Shown here piece by piece: positions 52,622-62,302 of a DNA stretch of 64,000 bases; the stretch's first letter is position 1; every line of letters starts with the position of its first letter. Under the pieces are notes generated by a model. It worked only from the letters and a program-made list of their open reading frames with translations, was not told where the DNA came from and made no database searches. The translations under genes and the position numbers were made by a program. Origin of the DNA: an uncultured Hyphomicrobiales bacterium (GTDB lineage Bacteria; Pseudomonadota; Alphaproteobacteria; Rhizobiales; Ancalomicrobiaceae); NCBI GenBank assembly GCA_903930435.1, contig CAIYYN010000029.1:1-64000 (forward strand), read 5' to 3'.

Positions 52622-55270
52622 TTGAACGATTGGGACGACGACGGCAAAGGAAAAGACGGCGAGGACGGGCAACGACTCGACCTGAAGCCGTTTTTTGCAC
52701 CGCGCCCGTTCGACCCCGATGCTGTGTTACCAATTGAAAGCCCGCATGCGGTCCGCTGGTATGCCCGGCGAACTCGGGGTGCCAGGTTTGCCGCAGCGCG
52801 GCTCGGCGCAATCCGGGATTGGCTGGTTCATTCCTATCTGCAGGAGATGCAGGCCGGAAACAAGTTCTCCTGGTACATCGTCGCCCTTGCTGTCGGAGCG
52901 GCTATCTATCTGATCCTTCCTTCTGAACCCTCTCTTCTCGCGCTGAGCGGCTTGCTGCTGGCGGCAGCCGTCTACCTTCTGCTGAAACGCCGCACGGCTG
53001 ATCGAACCTTCGGTCTGACCTTGCTTGTCATGCTGATAGCCGGTGTGTGGGCGGGTTCCTTTAAATCGCTGCTGGCTGACGGATCGCGATTGGATCGCGA
53101 ACGCACGGTCACGGTAACGGGCTGGATTCTGGACGAAGAGACGGTCCTGAAGGGCGCGACCCGGATGACCATCAAAGTGGCGGAGATGAGCGGGCACGGG
53201 TTGCCGCGCGAGGCTATTCCGCATCTTGTTACCGTCACGTTCCGCGCTTCGACACCCTCGTTCGAGGTCGGCGACAGCATCCGCTTTATTGCGCGTTTGC
53301 AGCCCCTCTCGGGACCCGTGATGCCCGGTGGCTATGATTTCGCCCGACGGGCCTTTTATGAGGGGCGCGGCGGGACCGGTTATGCGCTTGGCAAGGTCGG
53401 TCTGGTCGATATCGGGCCAGCGGATCTCGTGACCCGTATAACTGCCGCGATTGCGAATATCCGGCGCACCATGTCGACCCGAATTCGGGCGGCCTTGCCG
53501 GGCGCTGAAGGGGCCATTGCCGCCGCGATCATCGTCGGTGAGCAACGAGGCATTCCTGACGCTGAAAATGATGCCCTGCGCATGTCGGGCTTGCCGCACA
53601 TGATCACGATCGCGGGTCTGCATATGAGCATCGTCGCCGGATGCGTCTTTGCGGCGATGCGCTGGCTGCTGGCCTTGTTTCCGGCTATCGCGCTTCGATA
53701 CCCGACCAAGAAATGGGCCGCCGCTGCTGCGCTTGGGGCGACGACGTTCTATGTGCTGATCAGCGGCGGGCACTTGTCCGCCGAGCGCGCCTACATCATG
53801 AGCGCGATCATGCTGCTCGCCATCCTGTTTGGCCGCCCGGCGCTGACGATGCGAAATCTCGGGCTGTCGGCCATCGTGCTCATCATCCGTAATCCCGTGC
53901 AAGTCGTTGAACCCGGCTTTTTGATGAGCTTTCTCGCCGTCATGGCCCTGATTGCAAGTTATCGCGCCTGGGCCGATTATCGAAGCAATCGAGCCACGCC
54001 GTCCGGTCTGCACGACGATAATCTGCTCACGTATGTCCTGCGTAAGATTGCCGATCATGGCCTTGGTGCGGTCGCCTCCACTCTGATCGCGACAATCGCT
54101 ACCGCCTCCGTGACGGCCGATCAGTTCTACCGGCTCTCGCCTTACAGTGCCTTGTCGAATCTCATCGTTTTGCCGGTCATTGACATGATTGCCATGCCCG
54201 CAGCGGTGCTCTCCTGCCTCGCGATGCCATTCGGTCTCGAAGTCATTCCGCTGAAGGTGTTGGGATGGGCGATCAGTTTCATGGACTCCATTGGCTTCAT
54301 GGCAGCTGAGTTGCCCGGTGGGAACGGACTGATCGGGCGAATTCATCCTTGGGCAAATGGACTGGCGATCGCCGGTCTATGCTGGCTTTGTCTGTGGCAG
54401 CGCCCGTGGCGACTGCTCGGGGCCATCCCGATGGTTCTGGCGCTTGGGTTAGCGCCCTTTGCGTCGCGTCCCGACATCCTGATCGATGCCAATGCCATCG
54501 CCGTGGCTGTTCGGGACAGCGACAATCATTTGAAAGCGCTAGGGGTCAAGCAGGACCGCTTCGCCGTCGCCAACTGGCTGACGGCAGATGCTTCTCCCAA
54601 CGCGCCCGCTGATCCCCGTGTGCCACTCGATCCGCACCTGAGCGACGGATGGGCATGCGATGGACTAGGCTGCGTCTTTAATCGCGCCGCCAACAAGGGA
54701 GAGCCTGTTCGCCGGGTTGCCGTTGTGACCGACCCCAGAGGTTTTGACGAGGATTGCCTGCGCGCCGATATTGTCGTCACCCGCCTTGTCGCGCCTGATT
54801 ATTGTTCTGATACTGCAGTCGTTTTCGATCACGACAGGCTCGCGAGAACCGGGGCCGTGGCCCTGACGTTTAATGGCACCAAAGCCTCTAGCCCGCCGGA
54901 TGTGGCGTCCATCCAGTCGGACACCGGTCCAGACCAGGACGCTCGAGATATGCCTAACCTCGAAATCGCAACCGCTCTGCCGACCCAGCAACGCGCCTGG
55001 ATGCGACCCTTGGAGCCTACCACCAAGCCGAAGCTTCCAAACCCTCCAGCGCCCGCGCCAACCGCTGCAATCCGGCCTACGACCGATGCCATGCCGCCCG
55101 AGGCTGACTCTGACAATGCCGTGACGAAGGACATAGACACCGCAGACTTGCTCGCCAGATCCGACACAAACATACAGCTTCCATCTTCAATGCATCCCAT
55201 CAGACGCGCTGTCAAAACCCGACCATTGCTCCTCGATCCAACTCAGCCGCCTGAAGATGGCGAACCTTAG
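52622..55270 (+). CDS. comEC: ComEC/Rec2-type DNA uptake channel protein
   Basis: The inner-membrane channel that moves single-stranded DNA into the cell in competent bacteria. 882 residues: an N-terminal soluble part, paired membrane segments (SWYIVALAVGAAIYLILPSE), the DUF4131 OB-like region (TVTVTGWILDEETVLKG), and the competence core (ALPGAEGAIAAAIIVGEQRG, SGLPHMITIAGLHMSIVAG, LISGGHLSAERAYIMSAIML). The C-terminal region lacks the HxHxDH zinc motif of the nuclease domain and ends in a Pro/Ala-rich tail (about 775-882). The start is TTG 52622 after AGGTGA. Confidence 0.92.
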   Translation: MNDWDDDGKGKDGEDGQRLDLKPFFAPRPFDPDAVLPIESPHAVRWYARRTRGARFAAARLGAIRDWLVHSYLQEMQAGNKFSWYIVALAVGAAIYLILPSEPSLLALSGLLLAAAVYLLLKRRTADRTFGLTLLVMLIAGVWAGSFKSLLADGSRLDRERTVTVTGWILDEETVLKGATRMTIKVAEMSGHGLPREAIPHLVTVTFRASTPSFEVGDSIRFIARLQPLSGPVMPGGYDFARRAFYEGRGGTGYALGKVGLVDIGPADLVTRITAAIANIRRTMSTRIRAALPGAEGAIAAAIIVGEQRGIPDAENDALRMSGLPHMITIAGLHMSIVAGCVFAAMRWLLALFPAIALRYPTKKWAAAAALGATTFYVLISGGHLSAERAYIMSAIMLLAILFGRPALTMRNLGLSAIVLIIRNPVQVVEPGFLMSFLAVMALIASYRAWADYRSNRATPSGLHDDNLLTYVLRKIADHGLGAVASTLIATIATASVTADQFYRLSPYSALSNLIVLPVIDMIAMPAAVLSCLAMPFGLEVIPLKVLGWAISFMDSIGFMAAELPGGNGLIGRIHPWANGLAIAGLCWLCLWQRPWRLLGAIPMVLALGLAPFASRPDILIDANAIAVAVRDSDNHLKALGVKQDRFAVANWLTADASPNAPADPRVPLDPHLSDGWACDGLGCVFNRAANKGEPVRRVAVVTDPRGFDEDCLRADIVVTRLVAPDYCSDTAVVFDHDRLARTGAVALTFNGTKASSPPDVASIQSDTGPDQDARDMPNLEIATALPTQQRAWMRPLEPTTKPKLPNPPAPAPTAAIRPTTDAMPPEADSDNAVTKDIDTADLLARSDTNIQLPSSMHPIRRAVKTRPLLLDPTQPPEDGEP

Positions 55271-55287
55271 TTGACGCAACCTGGCGA

Positions 55288-55998
55288 TCAATACCGGCGG
55301 ATCAACCCCACAAGCTTGCCTTGAACCTTGACCCGATCCGGCCCGAAAATGCGGGTTTCATAGGCCGGGTTGGCGGCTTCAAGCGCGATTGAAGCCCCCC
55401 GCTTGCGCAGGCGTTTCAAGGTCGCTTCTTCCTCATCGACGAGCGCGACGATGATGTCGCCTGTGTCGGCACTGTCGGCCTTTTTGATGACAACCGTGTC
55501 GCCGTCGAGAATTCCGGCTTCGATCATCGAATCGCCGCGAACCTCAAGCGCGTAATGCTCCCCGCCGGCGAGCATTTCCGCCGGCACGGGGAGCGAATGG
55601 GTATTGGTCTGGATTGCCGAAATCGGTGTACCCGCTGCAATTCGTCCCATGACCGGGATCGTCACCACTTGCGGGCGTTCATCGTCGGCTTGCGTTCGCG
55701 GCTTGCCGAGGCTTCCCTCGATCACCGATGGTGCAAACCCGGACTTTCCTTGTGGCCTCGGTGCCGCGAGCCCCCGCGTGACCGAGTCTGGCAGCTTCAG
55801 TACTTCGAGCGCCCGCGCCCGATTTGGCAGCCGACGAATAAACCCGCGTTCCTCAAGTGCCGTGATGAGGCGATGGATACCCGACTTGGACCGCAGGTCC
55901 AAAGCGTCCTTCATCTCATCAAATGATGGTGGGACGCCGGTTTCCTTCAGACGCTCATGCACGAACATGAGAAGTTCATATTGCTTGCGAGTCAGCAT
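55288..55998 (-). CDS. lexA: LexA repressor
   Basis: Represses the SOS regulon and self-cleaves when RecA filaments form. 236 residues: winged HTH ([20 protein letters not shown], then [20 protein letters not shown]), the Ala-Gly cleavage site A122-G123 in [11 protein letters not shown], and the Ser-Lys dyad S157 ([13 protein letters not shown]) and K195. ATG 55998 is the conserved N-terminus; the frame upstream to 56070 is not conserved. An SOS box at 56158-56172 indicates autoregulation. Convergent with comEC, 17 bp apart. Confidence 0.97.
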   Translation of the reverse strand: MLTRKQYELLMFVHERLKETGVPPSFDEMKDALDLRSKSGIHRLITALEERGFIRRLPNRARALEVLKLPDSVTRGLAAPRPQGKSGFAPSVIEGSLGKPRTQADDERPQVVTIPVMGRIAAGTPISAIQTNTHSLPVPAEMLAGGEHYALEVRGDSMIEAGILDGDTVVIKKADSADTGDIIVALVDEEEATLKRLRKRGASIALEAANPAYETRIFGPDRVKVQGKLVGLIRRY

Positions 55999-56157
55999 GC
56001 GCCCAAATCCCTTCCCGGAGACGTAAAAGCCGTCCGGCTCCTTCCACCGCACGTGGAAACCGACGATCAATCTCCGTTTCGCATAAGCGTTATTGGAGTG
56101 CCCATCAATTTCTTAAATACGCATATGTGCAGGACAAAACCGGAACTATCTGTATAC

Positions 56158-56172
56158 GTTCTCTTCATGTTC
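56158..56172 (-). promoter_or_regulatory. SOS box (LexA operator), GTTC-N7-GTTC
   Basis: GTTC (56158-56161), seven bases, GTTC (56169-56172) on the plus strand, which reads GAAC-N7-GAAC toward lexA. This is the direct-repeat operator known for alphaproteobacterial LexA. It lies 160 bp before the lexA start. Confidence 0.8.
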
Positions 56173-56261
56173 TGCAATAGTAAATATAATGCTAAGACAG
56201 ACCGTGAACATTTAAGTTTCTGAAAAAATCCTCAGGGAAGCTTTAAAAAAGACCACTTCGC

Positions 56262-57473
56262 CTACAGCCGGATGATTTCCACGGTGTCGCCAGCTGCGAC
56301 AGGCCCGGCAAACGGTGCCCGCAGGATGAGGCAATCGCAGACCGCGAATCGCTGCAGCATTGAGGAGTCCTGAACGTCAAATGCGGTTGCAACGGGCAAT
56401 CCATCGTGTCCACGTTCGAGCCTTGCGCGCAGATAATCGGCCCTGCTGTCGTTGGCGCCCAGATCCGCACCCAATCTGGCCGATTCGATGTTGGGTTCGT
56501 GTGAGATGTCGTTGCCCAGCAGGGCACCAATGAGCGGGCCAACGAACAGCGTTGCACCGACGAGGCTGGAGACAGGATTGCCGGGCAGGCCGAGGACGCG
56601 TGTCCGGCCAAACTGGCCGAACATGAGCGGCTTGCCGGGCCGCATCGCCACTTTCCAGAAGCCGAGGTCCAATCCGATTGCGGCCAGCGATTCGCGCACA
56701 AGGTCATGATCACCGACCGACGCCCCACCGAGTGTGATCAGGATATCCGGCTCGGACTTCAGGGCGTCATCGATGCGCTGGATCAGCACGTCGCGTTTGT
56801 CAGGTACGATGCCAAGGTCAATCGGGACCCCGCCTTTTTCGTCTGCGAACGCCGCCAGTCCAAAGGCATTCGAGGCGATGATCTGGTCCGGTCCGGCGGG
56901 CTGGCCCGGTGCAACCAGCTCGTCGCCGGTTGCCAGAATCGCGACTGTTGGCCGCCGGACAACGGGTACGGTCGGATAGTTCATCGATGCTGCGAGCGCG
57001 AGTGAACGCCAGTCCAGACGAATACCAGCCTTCAGCAGCGCATCGCCTTCGTTGAAGTCGAGGCCCGCTGCACGGATATTGCGGCCTTTGGCAACCTTTT
57101 CCGTCACGCGGATGGTCGTGGCATCAAGAACGGCGGTATTTTCCTGGATGAGGACCGCATCGGCTCCCTCCGGCACCGGCGCTCCTGTAAAAATCCGGAC
57201 CGCCTGACCGCTTGTCACCTCGCCAGCGAAGGCCCGACCAGCGGGCGCTTCGCCGATCACTTTGAGCGTGGCCCTATCGGCCTCGGTATCAGAGGCAATG
57301 ACCGCGTATCCATCCATGGCGGAGGCGCGGAACGGCGGCTGCGTGCGCCTGGCCGTGAGATCCTCGGCCAGTGTTCGTGTCCGCGCATCCTTCAGAGCGA
57401 CGTGCTCGGCTTTAAGCCTTTTGACGCCGTCAAGGACGAGGGCGCGCGCCTCAGCGACCGAAATCAGTGCCAT
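56262..57473 (-). CDS. moeA: Molybdopterin molybdenumtransferase
   Basis: Inserts molybdate into adenylylated molybdopterin in Moco synthesis. 403 residues in the MoeA domain order: PPFRASAMDGYAV near the N-terminus, AVRIFTGAPVPEGADAVLIQ, RPTVAILATGDELVAPGQPA, LITLGGASVGDHDLV, KVAMRPGKPLMFGQF and VLGLPGNPVSSLV. ATG 57473, one base after the moaC stop, so the genes are coupled. Last gene of trpG-trpD-trpC-moaC-moeA. Confidence 0.96.
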   Translation of the reverse strand: MALISVAEARALVLDGVKRLKAEHVALKDARTRTLAEDLTARRTQPPFRASAMDGYAVIASDTEADRATLKVIGEAPAGRAFAGEVTSGQAVRIFTGAPVPEGADAVLIQENTAVLDATTIRVTEKVAKGRNIRAAGLDFNEGDALLKAGIRLDWRSLALAASMNYPTVPVVRRPTVAILATGDELVAPGQPAGPDQIIASNAFGLAAFADEKGGVPIDLGIVPDKRDVLIQRIDDALKSEPDILITLGGASVGDHDLVRESLAAIGLDLGFWKVAMRPGKPLMFGQFGRTRVLGLPGNPVSSLVGATLFVGPLIGALLGNDISHEPNIESARLGADLGANDSRADYLRARLERGHDGLPVATAFDVQDSSMLQRFAVCDCLILRAPFAGPVAAGDTVEIIRL

Positions 57474-57474
57474 G

Positions 57475-57954
57475 TCACGTTCCCCGCCAATCGCCTGACT
57501 TGCCACCGGATTTTTCGAGCAACCGGACCGATCCTATCACCATGCCGCGATCCGCCGCCTTGACCATGTCGTAGATCGTGAGACACGCGACAGAGACGGC
57601 GGTCAGGGCTTCCATTTCAACGCCGGTTTGTCCAGTGACCCGGCACGTCGCCGTCACGGAGATCCCCGGCAGCGCCTCGTCGATGGCAAGATCCAGGCTG
57701 ACTTTTGTCAGGGCCAGAGGATGACAAAGTGGAATCAGTTCGTGCGTGCGTTTGGCGGCCATGATCCCGGCGATGCGGGCGGTTGCCAGAACGTCGCCCT
57801 TTTTGGCCAGTCCCTCGCGGATCAGCGCCAATGTTTCCGGCAACATGGTCACCGAACCCGTGGCGGTCGCCTGACGCGAGGTCGAGGCCTTGTCGCCAAC
57901 ATCGACCATGTGGGCGGCACCGGTCTCATCGATATGGGTGAGGCGAGAAGTCAT
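57475..57954 (-). CDS. moaC: Cyclic pyranopterin monophosphate synthase
   Basis: Works with MoaA to turn GTP into cyclic pyranopterin monophosphate, the first stage of Moco synthesis. 159 residues: [34 protein letters not shown] and [21 protein letters not shown], with the conserved active-site Lys, His and Glu. Lies 50 bp after trpC in the same direction; moaA is not in the window. Confidence 0.96.
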   Translation of the reverse strand: MTSRLTHIDETGAAHMVDVGDKASTSRQATATGSVTMLPETLALIREGLAKKGDVLATARIAGIMAAKRTHELIPLCHPLALTKVSLDLAIDEALPGISVTATCRVTGQTGVEMEALTAVSVACLTIYDMVKAADRGMVIGSVRLLEKSGGKSGDWRGT

Positions 57955-58004
57955 ATGCGTCGGTTCCCGTCAATCAGGCCGCTTTGCTGGTCATTGAAAT
58001 GCCG

Positions 58005-58796
58005 TCAGGAGCCAATAAGCGCCCTTGTCGCGGCGGTGACATCGGCCTGACGCATCAGGCTTTCGCCGACCAGGAACGTGTTTATCCCGACTTTGGTGAG
58101 CCGCGCGATATCGTCCGGCGTGAAGATGCCACTTTCGCCGACAATGATCCGGTCGGTCGGGATCATCGGGGCCAATCGCTCGGATGTCACCAATGTCACA
58201 TCAAAGGTCTTGAGATTGCGGTTGTTGATCCCGATCAGCGGCGACGTAAGCCGCAGCGCCCGATCCAGCTCGGTCTCGTCGTGAACCTCGATAAGCACGT
58301 CTATTCCGAGCGTTAAGGCCGTATCTTCAAGTTCTCTCGCAGCGTCATCGGTCAGCGAGGCCATGATAATCAGGATGCAATCCGCGCCCCACGCCCGTGC
58401 CTCGTAGATCTGGTACGGCACAAAGAGAAAGTCCTTGCGCAGCACCGGCAGCGAACAGGCATCACGTGCCGCAATGAGGAACTCCGGAGCGCCCTGAAAC
58501 GACGGACGATCCGTCAGGACCGATAGACACGCCGCGCCGCCCTCAGCATAGGCCTTTGCCAGCAGGGGTGGATCAAAGTCCGGTCGGATCAAGCCCTTGG
58601 ATGGGCTTGCTTTCTTGATCTCCGCGATCAGGGCAGGGCGGTCCGTCGCATGTTTTGCCTGCAAGGCGTTGGCAAAGCCACGCGGTGGCGACTGATCCTT
58701 GATGCGCGCGATCAGCTCTGTCTGGGGCACAGCCGCTTCGGCAGCGGCGATTTCGTCTCGCTTGTAGCGCTCGATGCGAGCCAGAATATCGGTCAT
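58005..58796 (-). CDS. trpC: Indole-3-glycerol phosphate synthase
   Basis: Fourth step of tryptophan synthesis, closing the indole ring. 263 residues as a stand-alone TIM barrel (not fused to TrpF): [69 protein letters not shown] and [12 protein letters not shown]. 10 bp after trpD. Confidence 0.97.
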   Translation of the reverse strand: MTDILARIERYKRDEIAAAEAAVPQTELIARIKDQSPPRGFANALQAKHATDRPALIAEIKKASPSKGLIRPDFDPPLLAKAYAEGGAACLSVLTDRPSFQGAPEFLIAARDACSLPVLRKDFLFVPYQIYEARAWGADCILIIMASLTDDAARELEDTALTLGIDVLIEVHDETELDRALRLTSPLIGINNRNLKTFDVTLVTSERLAPMIPTDRIIVGESGIFTPDDIARLTKVGINTFLVGESLMRQADVTAATRALIGS

Positions 58797-58806
58797 GGCG
58801 CGCGCC

Positions 58807-59856
58807 TCACGTATTGGACAGGGTTACAAGCCGGGCGAGCCGGTCACGCGCCGCGCCGCTGTCGATGCTTTTGGCAGCCAGGGCGACGCCATCCTGCAAT
58901 GACGGAGCCCTATCTGCGACGACGAGACCTGCGCCCGCATTCATCAGCACGATATCCCGATAGGCCGACTTTTCGCCTTCGAGCACACGGATAAGCGCCG
59001 CCGCATTGGCCTGGGCATCGCCGCCCTTCAAGGCCGCAGGCTGGCAGCGTGTCAGGCCAACATCTTCCGGGGCGACGGTGAAAATCCGGACCTGCCCGCC
59101 ACTCAATTCCGCTACGTGGGTAGGACCGGTCACCGTTATCTCGTCGAGCCCATCAGACCCATGCACGATCCAGGCCTTCTCTGTCCCCAGATTGGCCAAC
59201 ACGCGCGCGACCGGCTCGACCCATGCAAGCGAGTAAACGCCGGTCATCTGCCGTTTGACGCTCGCCGGATTCGAGAGCGGGCCGAGGAGATTGAAGGCCG
59301 TTCGGGTCCCCAGTTCCACGCGGGCAGGGCCGACATGTTTCATCGCCGCATGATGCGCGGGCGCGAACATGAACCCGACATTGGCCTCAGCGACGCAACG
59401 GGCGATCTGCTCCGGTCCGATGTCGATCCTGACACCGAGGGCCATCAAGGTGTCGGCAGCGCCAGAGCGGGACGACAGCGCGCGATTGCCGTGCTTTGCG
59501 ACGGCAACGCCTGCACCAGCCAGCACAAAGGCGGCAGCGGTTGAAACATTGTAGCTGCCCGAGCCATCGCCGCCGGTTCCGACGATGTCGATGGCATCAG
59601 CGGGTGCGTCTACGCGCAGCATCTTCTCGCGCATGACTTCGACGGCCCCGGTGATTTCATCGACGGTTTCGCCGCGAACCCGAAGCGCCATCAGGAAGCC
59701 CCCGATTTGCGCTGGCGTTGCAGCGCCGGACATCATGATATCGAACGCGGCGCGGGCTTCCTCGCGGCTCAGGATCTGGCCGCTGGCTGCCTTGGCGATG
59801 AACGACTTGAGGTCGGCGACCGGCAAATCGGTCGAAAGCGTGCTCGGCTCAGACAA
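58807..59856 (-). CDS. trpD: Anthranilate phosphoribosyltransferase
   Basis: Second step of tryptophan synthesis. 349 residues: the PRPP-binding [58 protein letters not shown] and [14 protein letters not shown]. Stand-alone, with no TrpG fusion. Start overlaps the trpG stop by 8 bp. Confidence 0.97.
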   Translation of the reverse strand: MSEPSTLSTDLPVADLKSFIAKAASGQILSREEARAAFDIMMSGAATPAQIGGFLMALRVRGETVDEITGAVEVMREKMLRVDAPADAIDIVGTGGDGSGSYNVSTAAAFVLAGAGVAVAKHGNRALSSRSGAADTLMALGVRIDIGPEQIARCVAEANVGFMFAPAHHAAMKHVGPARVELGTRTAFNLLGPLSNPASVKRQMTGVYSLAWVEPVARVLANLGTEKAWIVHGSDGLDEITVTGPTHVAELSGGQVRIFTVAPEDVGLTRCQPAALKGGDAQANAAALIRVLEGEKSAYRDIVLMNAGAGLVVADRAPSLQDGVALAAKSIDSGAARDRLARLVTLSNT

Positions 59857-60472
59857 GGCTTGCCTCCCGCTCTGCCAGATGGGGGCGATGGGCTCTATTC
59901 CAGCTTTTGGCGATAGTCAGGAAATTCCGGATCAGGAGATGACCATTTTCGCTCGCGATCGATTCCGGATGGAACTGGACGCCGTGCACAGGATGCAAGC
60001 GATGCGCCAGACCCATGACGATCCCATCCTCGGTCTCGGCAACGATCTCCAGATCTCCAGGCATCGTTTCGCGTTCCACGATCAGCGAATGGTAGCGTGC
60101 GCCGGAAAACGACCCATTGATCCCCTGAAACAGGCCGCGATTTGTGTGACGGATGTCACTGATCTTGCCGTGCATCAGATGCGGTGCGCGCTTGACGACA
60201 CCACCATAAGCCTGGCCGATGGACTGATGCCCGAGGCAAACTCCGAAAATCGGGATCTGCGGACCCAATTCCCGGATTACGTCGAGGCATATGCCGGCTT
60301 CATTGGGCGTGCACGGCCCCGGCGACAGTATGATGCCTTCCGGGTCCTGCGCGATGATATCCGCGACTGTCGTCTGATCATTCCGGACAACCTCCAACAC
60401 CGCACCCTCCTCGCCGAGGTAGTGGTAGAGGTTGTAGGTGAAACTGTCGTAGTTATCGATAAGCAGAAACAT
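59849..60472 (-). CDS. trpG: Anthranilate synthase component II (glutamine amidotransferase)
   Basis: Provides ammonia from glutamine to TrpE. 207 residues: [20 protein letters not shown], the oxyanion motif [11 protein letters not shown], the nucleophile Cys in [16 protein letters not shown], and [13 protein letters not shown] with the catalytic His-Glu. ATG 60472 matches the conserved N-terminus; TTG 60481 is possible. Its partner trpE lies about 3 kb away past two unrelated genes, so trpG probably has its own promoter in the 170-bp gap upstream. Confidence 0.96.
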   Translation of the reverse strand: MFLLIDNYDSFTYNLYHYLGEEGAVLEVVRNDQTTVADIIAQDPEGIILSPGPCTPNEAGICLDVIRELGPQIPIFGVCLGHQSIGQAYGGVVKRAPHLMHGKISDIRHTNRGLFQGINGSFSGARYHSLIVERETMPGDLEIVAETEDGIVMGLAHRLHPVHGVQFHPESIASENGHLLIRNFLTIAKSWNRAHRPHLAEREASLV

Positions 60473-60605
60473 TGAAGACAATCCACGTGGTCCGGGCCAG
60501 TCTGCCGCGCTTGGTGAGACTGAATATCCGTCCTTGCCCGGTTTGTCTAACTGGCTATCGAAACACGCCGCAATTTGCGCTTGGTGCTAGCGCGATGCCT
60601 CCAAA

Positions 60606-60622
60606 GTCTTGACCGCCAAGAC
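60606..60622 (-). terminator. Hairpin between the phosphoesterase gene and trpG
   Basis: A perfect 6-bp stem GTCTTG/CAAGAC with loop ACCGC, 21 bp beyond the phosphoesterase stop; on the minus strand TTT follows. A weak terminator for that gene. Confidence 0.35.
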
Positions 60623-60642
60623 CGGAAAATCAGGCAGTTGGG

Positions 60643-61905
60643 CTATTTACACTCGACCTTTCGGCCATCGAGGACACAACGGCCCAAGGCTTCGCCGGTC
60701 ACCGTATAATCGGTAATCGCCCAGAGAGCGTTCGGGTCATCGCGGTCACGTTCCAGAAGAGAGAAGCCGAATTTGCCGGGCCTGCCCATACCAGCCTTGA
60801 CCTTGACGCCATTGATTGTCAGCCCGGCCGGATTGGTCGGGGACCAGAACGACAATTCATCCCCGCCGTGGCCAGAAACGATCTGAACCGGAAGATCATC
60901 CTCATAGGAAACGACCTGGAACGTATGCTGATGGCCTGACAGAAGCGCTTGCACGTTTGCAGGTATCGCGTCACGGGCAGCGAGGGCGAGAGTCTTGTTG
61001 TCGCCACCTGCCTTCTTCGGATTTAACCCAGAGATCGCCCAGATGGGCCGATGGAACGCCACCCATACCGGGCCACTTGGGGCGAGTTCGCCAATCGATT
61101 GGAATTGCGTCCGAAACATCTTGGCCTGATCGGGATTGGCGACATCCTCATCGGCGGTGGAGGTATCGACCACGACGATCTTGAGATCGCCGAGATCCGC
61201 GACAAAGGGCTTGGCGACATCAAGGCAGCCCATCAGGCCAGACTTGACGTCCCAGGGATAGGGATCAAGCGTCCGCGCCCAGCCCTTGCCACCACGTTCG
61301 CATTCCTCGTGATTGCCGCGAACGAAGATCCAGGGTGCCGCGCCGAGGAGCAGTTCGGCAGGCGCGAAGAAATCCGCCTTCCACACCGCCCAGTTGTCAC
61401 CCGAAGGCGAGCCTGCACATCCGGCAAACTCCGCGGGGCATTGCGTTTCGCGATAATGGAAATCACCGACATGGAGCACGAGATCAGGCTTGAATAATGC
61501 CGCCACATCCGAGCCAACCCGGAACGGCCAGAGTGCAGCATCATTGCACGCCTGCATGACGTTGCCCTTCATCCGGCAGCCGGTATCGCCGATCACCAGG
61601 ATACGCGTCGGGCGTGCGACCGGCAGTGCAAGCGGGACTCCGTCAATCGTTGCCGACTTGGTCCCCGCCGGAATGGCCGACGAACAGACCCGGATCGGAT
61701 AGCCTTCACCGGGCGTCGATCGTTCGGTAAATGTGGCCGCTGCGCCATCGAACGTCAGAGCCGGACAGCTCGCCCGATCCGTCGTCGCGCGAACTTCCAG
61801 ACCGTCCGGGACATATTGTACCCAGTGATAGGTATCCATTGCGTGAGCGGGTAACGCCAAAGTGGCGACCCCAAGAGCCACCAATATTACTCGAATGGTT
61901 GTCAT
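60643..61905 (-). CDS. Secreted metallophosphoesterase
   Basis: A calcineurin-like phosphoesterase exported to the periplasm. 420 residues with a signal peptide (MTTIRVILVALGVATLALPA, cleavage after AHA at 22). The two-metal motif set is complete: ILVIGDTGCR (D), LHVGDFHY (GD), VRGNHEEC (GNHE), AFHRP and LSGHQHTF (GHxH). Substrates may be phosphomonoesters; closeness to purple-acid or alkaline types is not clear. It is divergent from the acyltransferase gene, and the pair separates trpG from trpE. Confidence 0.88.
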   Translation of the reverse strand: MTTIRVILVALGVATLALPAHAMDTYHWVQYVPDGLEVRATTDRASCPALTFDGAAATFTERSTPGEGYPIRVCSSAIPAGTKSATIDGVPLALPVARPTRILVIGDTGCRMKGNVMQACNDAALWPFRVGSDVAALFKPDLVLHVGDFHYRETQCPAEFAGCAGSPSGDNWAVWKADFFAPAELLLGAAPWIFVRGNHEECERGGKGWARTLDPYPWDVKSGLMGCLDVAKPFVADLGDLKIVVVDTSTADEDVANPDQAKMFRTQFQSIGELAPSGPVWVAFHRPIWAISGLNPKKAGGDNKTLALAARDAIPANVQALLSGHQHTFQVVSYEDDLPVQIVSGHGGDELSFWSPTNPAGLTINGVKVKAGMGRPGKFGFSLLERDRDDPNALWAITDYTVTGEALGRCVLDGRKVECK

Positions 61906-62302
61906 GCGGGTCTCCTGCCCAACCGTGGTTCAAAGACTATCAGATAGTTTCATGAACTCGGGACGACAGTAATGACTTGGGATTTTTGAACAATTTAAAC
62001 AAAAATATATCTAGGAATCGCCGCGAAGGATTGCATAAACGTTGCTCGATGATTGTTACGCACAGGGGAAATTTGTTATATTACTCAGATTAAGGTTAAC
62101 ATTTTTAACGATATTTATTGACAACTATTAAGTGGCTGGTGATCAGTTTCTTAATTTTGCCGAACTTTATGTTGATTCAAATTTTAAAACCATAATATCT
62201 AAAAATTGATCTTTGACTTTTCGGTAACTCAAATTCCAGACCCGATGCCTGAGTTCGGCACATGGATCGAATTCTCGTTCAGGGCGATTGTGGATAAATG
62301 CG
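61906..62302. other. AT-rich divergent gap
   Basis: A 397-bp gap between divergent phosphoesterase and acyltransferase genes, clearly more AT-rich than its surroundings, with runs such as TTTTTAAC. TTGACA at 62118-62123 could be a -35 box, but no good -10 is seen. No gene visible. The composition suggests acquired DNA. Confidence 0.5.

Noticed and set aside
52727-54346. Long minus-strand frame (539 codons) opposite comEC
   Set aside because: His/Arg/Gln-rich nonsense typical of the antisense of a GC-rich gene; comEC is the real gene.
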